This document shows, one piece after another, positions 1-9,900 of a DNA stretch of 64,000 nucleotides. The stretch is taken from contig JAIZWK010000001.1 in NCBI GenBank assembly GCA_021498095.1, positions 496,001-560,000 of the forward strand, in the 5' to 3' direction. Each line of letters begins with the position of its first letter. The first letter of the stretch is position 1. The position numbers and the translations under genes were made by a program. The notes beneath the pieces were generated by a model that was not told the origin of the DNA, did no database searches, and saw only the letters and a list, made by a program, of their open reading frames with translations. This stretch comes from Candidatus Harpocratesius repetitus. Its GTDB lineage: Archaea > Asgardarchaeota > Lokiarchaeia > Sigyniarchaeales > Promethearchaeaceae.

Positions 1-1092
1 GCCATCTTGAATCGGCATAAAAGTTGCCCATCCGCAATCATCATGAGCAGAAATGGACCATCTAGGTAAATCGGAAAACCATACTAACAATTGAGTCAAT
101 TTACTTGAAGTAGCTAGAGGATAAAACTTTGTAATCTTATTATCAGTAACTTTTATAATTTCATCAATTAAATCGCTGGCAGTATAGCGCATATTCATTA
201 AATCTTCTAAAGTAATTCTTCCACATAATGACACAGGTTGAAAGACAACACCGCCTATAATATCATTATTTTGTTTGGCATATTCCAAAATAGGCCCAAT
301 TTCATGATCATTTACTCCTTTGGCGATTGTGGATACTAAAAATATCCCATCAAGACCTACTTCTCGGCAATTGTCTATTACTTGCTGTTTGATATCAGTT
401 AAGTCCTTTCCCCGGATTTTTTCATATATTTGATGAGATTGCTCGCTTGATGCATCCCATGAAAGATATACTGCACCTAATCCCACTTCCTTTAGTTGTC
501 GGCAAAATTCTTTGCTTCTTGCCATTCGAATTCCGTTAGTATTCAACATTGTATGGGGAAAACCCAAATCATTTGCTTTTTTAATTATATCAAGAATTTT
601 AGGATGAAGTGTAGGTTCTCCACCTGAAAATTGAGCAATAGCAGCATGATAAGGTCGTTGTTTAATAAAATATTCCATTATTTTTACGATTTCATTAAAT
701 GAGTATTCAACAATTCGTCCAGCAGCATTTGAATTAGCGAAACATATAGGACAATTTAAATTACAACGATTTGTTATATCAATAATCATCAAATTTGCAG
801 CAGATTGATGTTTATCACATAATCCACAATCATACGGACATCCTTTTTGTGTTGGAATTTTAATGATATTTTCAGGTGTAGTAGAAAAATTAGAATCTAG
901 TTTCACCGCCTCATGATTTTTCCATTTATAATATTCAGGATTATTAGAAATTTTGTCCATAAATTCTCCGTGTTTTGGACATTTTTTTCTCATTAATACC
1001 CAGTTAGTTTCTGGATCCACAAAAATTTCGGCGGGAATGGGTTCCATACATTCTGGGCAAACAGATGTGGTCTTTCTGAGAATTTCAACCAT
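1..1092 (-). CDS. Radical SAM protein, Tes (tetraether synthase)-like; C-terminus cut by window edge
   Basis: The frame is open for exactly 364 codons from the ATG at 1092 to base 1, so the C-terminus lies outside the window. An N-terminal metal-binding part has C12/C15 (CPEC) and C38-P-K-H41. It is followed by CPYDCGLC (C85, C89, C92) and then the radical SAM triad CNLNCPICF (C110, C114, C117). QFSGGEPTLHP is the usual SAM-binding GGE motif. This order of Cys clusters matches the MJ0619 family, which includes Tes, the enzyme that couples two archaeol chains into tetraether lipid. Related family members have other or unknown jobs. Radical SAM membership is seen directly; Tes function is inferred from motif order. 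Confidence 0.75.
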   Translation of the reverse strand, partial: MVEILRKTTSVCPECMEPIPAEIFVDPETNWVLMRKKCPKHGEFMDKISNNPEYYKWKNHEAVKLDSNFSTTPENIIKIPTQKGCPYDCGLCDKHQSAANLMIIDITNRCNLNCPICFANSNAAGRIVEYSFNEIVKIMEYFIKQRPYHAAIAQFSGGEPTLHPKILDIIKKANDLGFPHTMLNTNGIRMARSKEFCRQLKEVGLGAVYLSWDASSEQSHQIYEKIRGKDLTDIKQQVIDNCREVGLDGIFLVSTIAKGVNDHEIGPILEYAKQNNDIIGGVVFQPVSLCGRITLEDLMNMRYTASDLIDEIIKVTDNKITKFYPLATSSKLTQLLVWFSDLPRWSISAHDDCGWATFMPIQDG

Positions 1093-1252
1093 AACAATTA
1101 CCTAGTTTATCTAGTGTTTAAGAATTACATCTTTTACTAAAAGGGAGCAATAAAAATGAACGCTTACGAAAGTATGTGAGCGGATAATTCCCTTGATATT
1201 AGATTTAAGTAATTCGTGTTTTGATTAAAAGTTTTTCAGTTATGAGTTATAA

Positions 1253-4200
1253 TTATTTTTGAAAAAGCGGACGTCTTTGAAAAAAAGTTCTTATCCATCT
1301 ATATCTTCGCTGAAAATGTTCGATTTCTTTGGAGGTTAACTGTGATTTTACCCGACTCATCGCTTGTTGAAGAAGTTCATGTTCTTCAGGATCATGAAAC
1401 TTCACACCCATCTGATATACAATCGAGTATAAAATAAGTGCAGAATAATAATCTTTATTTTTTTCAAATAGAATACCTTTTCGAAAAATTTCATCTTTTC
1501 TGGCAAAGAATTCGGATTCATTCAAAGATTTACGCCCACGCAGAAATACTTCTTGAAAATCTTTTAATGTTCGGTTGATATAATGTAATATTGGTAAAGT
1601 TTCAAGACTATCAAGGTTTTCTTCGTTGGGAATTGATATTTCTTCCCAATATTTAAGATCTGATTTATCTATATCATTTTTTTGTAAATTATTTAATTCA
1701 GGATAATTTGGAGGAGTATCGGGTTTAGGAATGCGTAGAGTGGTAATATTTTCTAAGGAATTTTGAGAAGATTCTACTTTTTCATAATCTTCTAATTTAA
1801 ACGTTGATTTTAATAGAGGAATACTTTTCATTGAATCGTACACAGCAGTATGTTTTAGATATTTATTAGCAAATTTCCTACCAAATAGAATAACAATAGG
1901 TATTCCAATAAGAACAATCCCTGCAATAATTATAAGGGGTATAAAAATCTGTTGAAAAATATTGCGGGTGATTTCTATTTGAATTGTGAATGAATTAGGT
2001 AAATTCGTTCTGGATTCAGGAAAGCTAATACTAATTATTACATAATCAAACTGATCCTTTTTAGGAACATCGAAACCTGAAAGTGTGAAAACGGCATTTT
2101 CATCTGTATAGAGCGATTTCTCAATAGTATTATTAATATTTTTACCGACAAAAACAATTCTTGCAAATATTTCTTGATTTACTGCCTGCCATTCATGAGT
2201 ACCGTTATTGAATCGAATGGAACCGGAGAATTCAAAAGTTTCTTGTTCAACTACATTAATAAGGTCGTTGTAATCAAACAATACAGCCCATTTTGGCATA
2301 ATCTTTAATTCTATTTGGCTAAATTGTTGGGGAGCCAAGTTAGTTGTGTTTGCAAAAATTCTAATTTGATATAAATTCAAAGAAATTAAATTGCTAATTA
2401 GGAAATTTGCCTGATAATAACCAAATAGCGAAGAAGTGAGAGTGAAATGAGTAAAATTTGTAACAGCCAAATTATTAGTTGTATCATAAATATATCCCCA
2501 AATTGAACCGAAATTAAATGGTAAAATACTATTGGGGTCATCCAAATAGGTTGCTTGGTATTGATATTTGATTTTTATTGTAAAAAGCGAACTAAATTGC
2601 TCAAATTCTTGCAAAATAACATGATCTGAATCTGATACTTTGGAAGAATAGGCATTTGATTCAATAAACTCAAGATAAGTTGGAGGTGCGATGATTTCTA
2701 TTGATATTTCCCGATATTGAGATTCACATTTAGAAGTAGCATTTTGACACTTAAGAATCAAAAACAATGAATGTTCTCCCAAAAAATCCATATAACTGAA
2801 AGGATCGGTGTAGAAACGCAAGAAAAAGTTATCATAACTATTGTTTTCTTGCTCAAATTCAAACAACCACCAAGAAGAATCGATTAAAATCTGATCAACA
2901 TAAACAGAAATATTAAATGATGAAGGTGAGAATGACTTTCCTAAAGATTCACCAGAAGAAGTATACCATTTTCCATCTATAGTTAGACTTTGATTGAAAT
3001 ATATTTGAGAATCGCTTATTGTATAAAAAAATGTAGTATTAATAAGAATAAAAACTTGTACAGTGCAAGTTACAGTACGAAATTTATAATGAGAAAAGGT
3101 GATTGTTAGATTAACGTTAGTTCCAGCATGATAGTAATCAGGGTTAGCAAAAAGATCAAAGAAATATCTGTCTGTATCATATCGAATGGAATAATTTCCC
3201 GCCAACCAAGAAAGGGTAATATTTGCATTTGAAATAGATGTATTTTCAGCAGAATTATAAAGTACCCATAATGAATCATCTTCATTGAAAGAATTAATCT
3301 TCACATCAACACTTTTCTGTGAAAGTTTCAAGGTAGCTGATTCTTTAAGGAAATAATGGACCAGAAAAGAACCTGCAGAAGAACCATTATTCCACCATAT
3401 TCGTGCAGTTAAAAAGTTACTATTTACTCGATCAGAAATAACGTATGAAGGGAAAGAAAGTAGATGTGTTGTCTCGTTTGCTAAAGCAGATGTAGTTGAA
3501 TGATTATAGTCAAGAAAATCAGCAGCGGTAAGAATATATGAAGAATTACTTTCAAAAAAGGAGCCATTTGTCTGCCACCATGAAAGCGACACAGTCATTT
3601 CATTTCCTAAAGTGTTACAGTATGGATATATTTCATCCATTGCACTGTAAAATTGTCGACTGGGCGAGATATTGAAAAGTATGGGTTCATTATCAGATAG
3701 TGCAACAATATTTATGAATTCAGAAGAGAGGGTCGAATTAATCCAAATATAAGTCCCAGTGCATGAAAATGATGAATTATTTTCAGAAGTAATTGTAATA
3801 TTTCGCCAATTCTGAGGAAAATAGATCTTGTATCTAAAAGAAGAATTATCAAATACAAGTACAGTTGAATTAATTATCGGAATAGCAGGATCTAAAGATG
3901 AAAACCATTGAACTTCACTACTTAGAGAAGGGATTATAAATTGAGTCAAATTACTGAATTTTTCTTCGTGAATTATTATACTTAGGGAAAAATTAAAGAA
4001 ACAAGATAAATTTGCTTGGAAAAGGATACTAAACTGCCCAAATAACACGGGCCAAGGCCCCTCACCATCAGATTCAGAATTAAATTGGACTTGAAGCGGA
4101 TTTCCTGAAAAATTCCTGATTGATTGGAATCCATCTTGATCAAAAAGGCTTGCTTTAACATAAATATCTGAGATATTCAAAGAAGAATATTCAAGGTACT

Positions 4201-5527
4201 CAATATTATAAAGAAAATTTTTATTGTATGGTTGCCATTGCGTTCCATTCTCGCTAACAAGTGGATTTTGACTTCCATCAACATTGGAAATTGTTGTATA
4301 CAAATCAAAATAGTTAGTTGGTGGACCCAATTGCAACATTGAAGCGTTAATCACAAAATAATATTCACCAGGACTGAGAAATAGGGAGAATTCACTAAAA
4401 TCGAAAGTATGCCATGAACGAATAAGTTGAACTTCATTAGGGAAACTTTTTACTGCTAATGGGATAGTTAAATTCGGTCCTGTTCCATTACTTGGAAAAA
4501 TAGATATCTCAAAATTTCCTAATAGACTTGAAAAAGCACAAAATAGACGTAATTTTTGAAGATAAATATCTGATTGAATTGTAAAATTCGCGCTTGCATA
4601 AGAATACACAGAAGATTTATGGAGAGTAATTTTTGGATTATCAATTGTGCCGATCTGTTCCAAAAGTGCTGTGGAATATGAATTATTTGTATGAAAAATG
4701 GAAAAATTAAGATTTTGATAAATGGTTAAATTTGAATAAATTAGGGTTAAATTGACTAAATGTTGGCCCGACTCGGAATTGGAAAAATTATGTGCATATG
4801 AATAATTTTGGTAATTTGCAAGACTTGAAAAAGTGTGAACCAGTAAATTATCAATATAAATTTGTGCCTGGCTTATAGGTGCATTTTCAAAAGATGTAAT
4901 GGTGAAATTAATCCAGTTCAAATATCTGTTTTCACTGGGAAGTGATGTATTTACAGAATTGTTGGTATAGACTATTGTATATGTAGGATCTCCGATAATA
5001 GATTCATTTATAGGCAGAGTATGGGTTGTACTCTGCCATAAGTCATCAATAGTTATATTTAATGAAGTCACTTTATTATCAGCAGGCAGAGAAAAATGAA
5101 CTTCTGTTTGATTATTTAAAATTTCAGAAAGTGAAACAAAATTGGAGTAGTTTCCTTTTCCGTTAATGGATGTCGTATAATTTATAGGTGAACCTTCTCC
5201 AGAAAATGAAGAATTTAACAGATATAAACCTTCATTTTGATTATTATTTTTATTTATCGCAATATTTAGATCATTTGATATTTCTGAAGTTTTAGAACTA
5301 TTTTCATTCAAGTGTGTATTATTCAAAGTAGAAAGATCTGAGTTAATATTGAGATTTTTTGAATATGAAGAAGAATTATTAATGCGATTAAGATTGGCAA
5401 GATCAACAAGAGTATGGGATGAATTACTCTTAATTTCAATAATATTAAAGCAAATTAAGCTTGAGAAAAAAATAAAACTCATAAATATTCCAAAATATTT
5501 TTTCCTTCCCACCACACTCATATACAC
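1253..5527 (-). CDS. Giant surface-exposed membrane protein with cytoplasmic helical tail
   Basis: This is a 1424-residue protein. A hydrophobic N-terminal segment (about residues 12-30, after a short Arg/Lys stretch) acts as signal or anchor. About 1200 Ser/Thr/Asn-rich residues follow, predicted to be beta-strand rich and full of N-x-S/T sequons. A transmembrane helix near residue 1240 (FIPLIIIAGIVLIGIPIVIL) leads to a ~165-residue cytoplasmic tail. The tail is charged and helical at its end and looks TPR-like (NKDYYSALILYSIVYQMG). I recognise no enzymatic motif. The architecture suits a cell-envelope or receptor protein that links the outside to the cytoplasm. The true start could be Met3, or a later Met just before the hydrophobic stretch. 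Confidence 0.8.
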   Translation of the reverse strand: MYMSVVGRKKYFGIFMSFIFFSSLICFNIIEIKSNSSHTLVDLANLNRINNSSSYSKNLNINSDLSTLNNTHLNENSSKTSEISNDLNIAINKNNNQNEGLYLLNSSFSGEGSPINYTTSINGKGNYSNFVSLSEILNNQTEVHFSLPADNKVTSLNITIDDLWQSTTHTLPINESIIGDPTYTIVYTNNSVNTSLPSENRYLNWINFTITSFENAPISQAQIYIDNLLVHTFSSLANYQNYSYAHNFSNSESGQHLVNLTLIYSNLTIYQNLNFSIFHTNNSYSTALLEQIGTIDNPKITLHKSSVYSYASANFTIQSDIYLQKLRLFCAFSSLLGNFEISIFPSNGTGPNLTIPLAVKSFPNEVQLIRSWHTFDFSEFSLFLSPGEYYFVINASMLQLGPPTNYFDLYTTISNVDGSQNPLVSENGTQWQPYNKNFLYNIEYLEYSSLNISDIYVKASLFDQDGFQSIRNFSGNPLQVQFNSESDGEGPWPVLFGQFSILFQANLSCFFNFSLSIIIHEEKFSNLTQFIIPSLSSEVQWFSSLDPAIPIINSTVLVFDNSSFRYKIYFPQNWRNITITSENNSSFSCTGTYIWINSTLSSEFINIVALSDNEPILFNISPSRQFYSAMDEIYPYCNTLGNEMTVSLSWWQTNGSFFESNSSYILTAADFLDYNHSTTSALANETTHLLSFPSYVISDRVNSNFLTARIWWNNGSSAGSFLVHYFLKESATLKLSQKSVDVKINSFNEDDSLWVLYNSAENTSISNANITLSWLAGNYSIRYDTDRYFFDLFANPDYYHAGTNVNLTITFSHYKFRTVTCTVQVFILINTTFFYTISDSQIYFNQSLTIDGKWYTSSGESLGKSFSPSSFNISVYVDQILIDSSWWLFEFEQENNSYDNFFLRFYTDPFSYMDFLGEHSLFLILKCQNATSKCESQYREISIEIIAPPTYLEFIESNAYSSKVSDSDHVILQEFEQFSSLFTIKIKYQYQATYLDDPNSILPFNFGSIWGYIYDTTNNLAVTNFTHFTLTSSLFGYYQANFLISNLISLNLYQIRIFANTTNLAPQQFSQIELKIMPKWAVLFDYNDLINVVEQETFEFSGSIRFNNGTHEWQAVNQEIFARIVFVGKNINNTIEKSLYTDENAVFTLSGFDVPKKDQFDYVIISISFPESRTNLPNSFTIQIEITRNIFQQIFIPLIIIAGIVLIGIPIVILFGRKFANKYLKHTAVYDSMKSIPLLKSTFKLEDYEKVESSQNSLENITTLRIPKPDTPPNYPELNNLQKNDIDKSDLKYWEEISIPNEENLDSLETLPILHYINRTLKDFQEVFLRGRKSLNESEFFARKDEIFRKGILFEKNKDYYSALILYSIVYQMGVKFHDPEEHELLQQAMSRVKSQLTSKEIEHFQRRYRWIRTFFQRRPLFQK

Positions 5528-5641
5528 ACTTAGAAAAAATTCCTTAAATTTGTTTGGAATAATAGCGAACTTTTAATATAAAGCGCATATTTATAATGAA
5601 AAATAAATAGAAGGAAGAATTCAACTTCGTACCAAGTAAAG

Positions 5642-6916
5642 ATGGGAGATGGAAAAATATTGATTAACCAAAAGATAAAGGAACGCATGCTCAAGTTAAA
5701 ATTAACTAAGCTTGATCAAAAATTAGAGCATGAATTAATTCGTTCTTTTCGTTCTTTCTCCGAACAAGTGAAAGAAGATATTAATGCAATTGATGATTCC
5801 CCCCAACTGCTAAATATTATTCGTATCGGGTCAGCATTTAGAGAATTGTGTGATAAAATAGGTGAAGATAAAGATCATTTTAGCAAATTTTTTCGGTTTT
5901 TAGAAGAAGTTCGTTCACAAGATCGACAGATGGAAGAGTTAATTGAAGCTTTTAAGCGAAAATATGATTTCTCAAATCCATCTAAGTTTCGGGTAGAAGT
6001 ATCAGTAAATACTCAAGATATTCTTTTATATATTCAATCTTTGATTTCCATTTATGATGATTTTCAATCCCAGAAAGAAGAACTCAAACAATCTTTTGTA
6101 GATAATGATTCTTCATCATATAATGCAGAGAAAAAAGATTATTTATCCTTCTTTCAAAAAAAGATTCAAGCAATCAAACAAAAAACCCGTTTGATCACCC
6201 ATCTTACACCTGATGTAGTAGAACAAATGGATGATTCATCATCCCATATTTCTCGTACCATCTCAAGTGCTTATTATTTAGTTCATCCTGAACAAAAACC
6301 AGAGAATCGCAGATTAATTCAAGATTTTAAAAAATCCTCACCTTCAGATATCTTAGATTCTTTCAAACAACCACTTCCTTTTCAGCTTGAAAAAGCAATA
6401 TTACATACTTTTATTAAAGATTTAGAAAATAAAATGAAAGACTTTGAATCACAAGGATTTATTGCGCATATTCGTTCATTTGCACCTCTTATTTTTGCCA
6501 AATATGAAGAAATGGTCAATAATTTTGATAGTTCAAATAGTTTTACTTTAAACTTTGAAGAAAAGCTCCAACTCAAAAATATAATTAGAAAACACTACCG
6601 TGCACTTGAAGAATGGTTAGAACGTGTTAATCGTAAATATGGTGAAGATCAAGGTAATTCAAAAATAGAACCACATGTTAATCCAAAAATTCTCAAATCT
6701 CACTTAACAGAATACCAAATTAAGCGCGATCAACTGCAGAATCAAAGGGAAAATCGAAGGATTTATCAGCATATTCTTAAACAAGAGAAATTAGAAGAGA
6801 AGAATATGAAACAAAAAAGTAGAGAAATATTAAATGCCAAGAAATCAGAAAATAGTGAAGATCAAATTAAGAACGATCCAGATAAGCAAGAAGAATTAAA
6901 AAAAGCTAATAATTAA
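5642..6916 (+). CDS. Helical, coiled-coil-rich cytoplasmic protein, unknown function
   Basis: This 424-residue protein has no signal peptide or membrane helix. It is almost wholly predicted helical and rich in Lys, Glu and Gln. The last ~85 residues (from about 340) are very strongly charged and coiled-coil-like. The gene is divergent from the giant surface-protein gene, with 114 bp between the two starts, so they may share a promoter region. I do not recognise a family. A structural or adaptor role is conceivable but nothing in the sequence proves it. Confidence 0.75.
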   Translation: MGDGKILINQKIKERMLKLKLTKLDQKLEHELIRSFRSFSEQVKEDINAIDDSPQLLNIIRIGSAFRELCDKIGEDKDHFSKFFRFLEEVRSQDRQMEELIEAFKRKYDFSNPSKFRVEVSVNTQDILLYIQSLISIYDDFQSQKEELKQSFVDNDSSSYNAEKKDYLSFFQKKIQAIKQKTRLITHLTPDVVEQMDDSSSHISRTISSAYYLVHPEQKPENRRLIQDFKKSSPSDILDSFKQPLPFQLEKAILHTFIKDLENKMKDFESQGFIAHIRSFAPLIFAKYEEMVNNFDSSNSFTLNFEEKLQLKNIIRKHYRALEEWLERVNRKYGEDQGNSKIEPHVNPKILKSHLTEYQIKRDQLQNQRENRRIYQHILKQEKLEEKNMKQKSREILNAKKSENSEDQIKNDPDKQEELKKANN

Positions 6917-6972
6917 TAAATAAAAGAAATATTTGAAAAAAGTAAGAAAACAAAATAAAAAATCTTTCATCT

Positions 6973-9900
6973 TTATCTTCGTTTACGATATACAGGGATA
7001 ACAATCGCTACGATCGCAACGAAACTTATTCCACCTAACAGCGGCGTTGTATATCCAGGAATGCTACTAAAATCTAAATTCGAGAAAGAATTTGTATTAT
7101 TTCCTGTAGGAGAAGTTCCAGTATCATCATCTCCCGAAGTAGTTGTATCGTCTGAAGAACTTGATTGTGAGTCTATGTGAATTTCCAAATTATACCATCG
7201 AAATCCATCATCTCCACCTACTAAAAGGATTAAATCTTGTTCAACATTATTAGAGAACCATAAATACAATTCTCCGTCACTAGATGAATAATCGCTTACT
7301 AAAGTCGAACTTCCATCAGAATTCATCAGTTCTGCAAAGAAAGATCCCATCGAATCGCATTTTATCCGAATAGAAATGCTCCCAACTGGAACATGGAATC
7401 GATAGTAGTCTTGATCTCCTTGAATCAAATCATTCCATTGTCCTGGAGCATCTATCCAAGCAGCATTTTGAGGTTCATCATTTTCTTCCATATAATCGTC
7501 TTGTGGATTTTCATCTTGCCACCAGATATTTAAATCATACATATCACCATTATCAGGACCTGAAACTCGGATATATTCGGTGGGATAATCTCCAGATGCT
7601 GTCCAGACCAACTCTTTTCCGTCACTATAATCAGTAACAGCGTATACATGTACATCTCCATATTGATCTATAAGTTCAATGCTCAAATCAGTACTATATC
7701 GATCAAAAACTATATAAACATGAACAGTTTTTCCTGATGTGATTCCTGGAATCTGGAACCAATCTTGATCGAATTGATAAAATGATGAATAATATCCCCA
7801 ATCAAGCCATCTAGCTTCAGATTGAAAATCATTTTCTTCAGCCCAATCGTCATCATTTCGTTCAACCCATAAATTCAAGTTATAGAGGTTTCCCCAGTTT
7901 CCTCCCCATATATGAAGATATATACTGTCATAGTCACCGTAGTCACCGTAAACATTCCAAATTAATTCTTTACCATCAAATCGATCTTCGACTGAATAAC
8001 CAACTGGATTTCCGTTTATATCTACTAATTCCATATTAAGACTGTCATTGTCTCGATCAAATGTTGAATATATATGAATAATGTCACCATCCTTAACTGT
8101 AGGGATCTGGAACCAATCATCATCAAATTGGTACAAATTCGAGTAATATCCCCAGTCAAGTTCATAGGCAGATGACATAAAATCATTTGGTTCAGCCCAG
8201 TCATCTCCACCAAAATTGATTTTCGTTTCTAAATCATACCAATCTCCTAAATTTGGTCCTGTAATTCTGATATAAATATATCGTCCTATTTCTGAATTTT
8301 GATATTCTGAATAAACACAATCTCCAGCATAAATTCCATCTGCTAACCAATATCCATCAGAATCCCATAGTGAAAGATAAGGAGTCCAACTGTAATTATC
8401 AAAAAACATCGAAATTGTAAAGAAATCATCAGGTTCTAACCAAACATTATACCAATCTTCATCCCATTGATAAAAATCGGGATAATAAGTATTAATATCA
8501 AGCCATCTTGCTGACCACATATCGTCGTTTTCTTCTGCCCAATCATCAGAAACGGAAACATTTTCCCACCAAATATCTAAATTATACCAATCTCCCAAGT
8601 TTGGTCCGTAAACCAGAATGTAGAGATATGAATGATATTGATCAGGAGTAAACGCAATTTCCTTTGAATACTCATTAGAATAGTAATCGACAGTAAGTAG
8701 ATAACCCGTTTCATTATATAAGGCAATATATAATTCAGTAAAGTTTCTATCATATTCTAATCGCACATGCAGTCTTTGATCTGTACCTACTCCTGGAGTT
8801 TGATACCAATCATCATCCCATTGAAGAAGACTGGAATAATAACTCCATCCAAGAGGATATGCATTAGCCATATAGTCATTCTCTTCTGCCCAATCATCAG
8901 AAACGGAAACATTTTCCCACCAAATATCTAAATTATACCAATCTCCCAAGTTTGGTCCGTAAACCAGAATGTAGAGATATGAATGATATTGCCCAGGAGT
9001 AAAAGCAATTTCCTTTGAATACTCATCAGAATAGTAATCGACAGTAAGTAGATAACCCGTTTCATTATATAAGGCAATATATAATTCAGTAAAGTTTCTA
9101 TCATATTCTAATCGCACATGCAGTCTTTGATCTGTACCTACTCCTGGAGTTTGATACCAATCATCATCCCATTGAAGAAAACTGGAATAATAACTCCATC
9201 CAAGAGGATATGCATTAGCCATATAATCATTCTCTTCTGCCCAATCATCAGAAACGGAAACATTTTCCCACCAAATGTCTAAATCATACCAATCTCCCAA
9301 GTTTGGTCCGTAAATCAGAATGTAGAGATATGAATGATATTGATCAGGAGTAAAAGCAATTTCCTTTGAATACTCATCAGAATAGTAATCGACAGTAAGT
9401 AGATAACCCGTTTCATTATACAAAGCTAAATATAATTCAGTAAAGTTTCTATCATAATTTAAACGCACATGCACTCTTTGATCTGTACCAACTCCAGGAG
9501 TTTGATACCAATCATCATTCCATTGAAAAAGACCGAAATAATAATTCCATCCAAGAGGATATGCATTAGTTATATAGTCGTTAGGTTCAGCCCAATCATC
9601 GCCATATGATTCAATGATATAATCTAAATTATATACTGAATAATCACCACTAATTTTGATATAGTAATATTCTGATGAATTTCCGTTCACAAAGTTTAGC
9701 CATTTTGCACCATCCCACATTTTCGATGCATTTAGTAATAGATTACTATATTGATCATATAATTCAAGATTGACTTCTACCCATGAATCATAATATAAAT
9801 AAACTGAAATGTTATCATAATCATTCAACCAAATGGCGTACCAGTCAGCATTGTCGTTCAAAACCAGATGATCATAATAATTTGGAACTAGTTCTGGAGC

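Noticed and set aside
8532-9584. Regular repeats resembling an array
   Set aside because: The units are 351 bp and code in frame for a protein domain; no spacer-repeat alternation, so not CRISPR.
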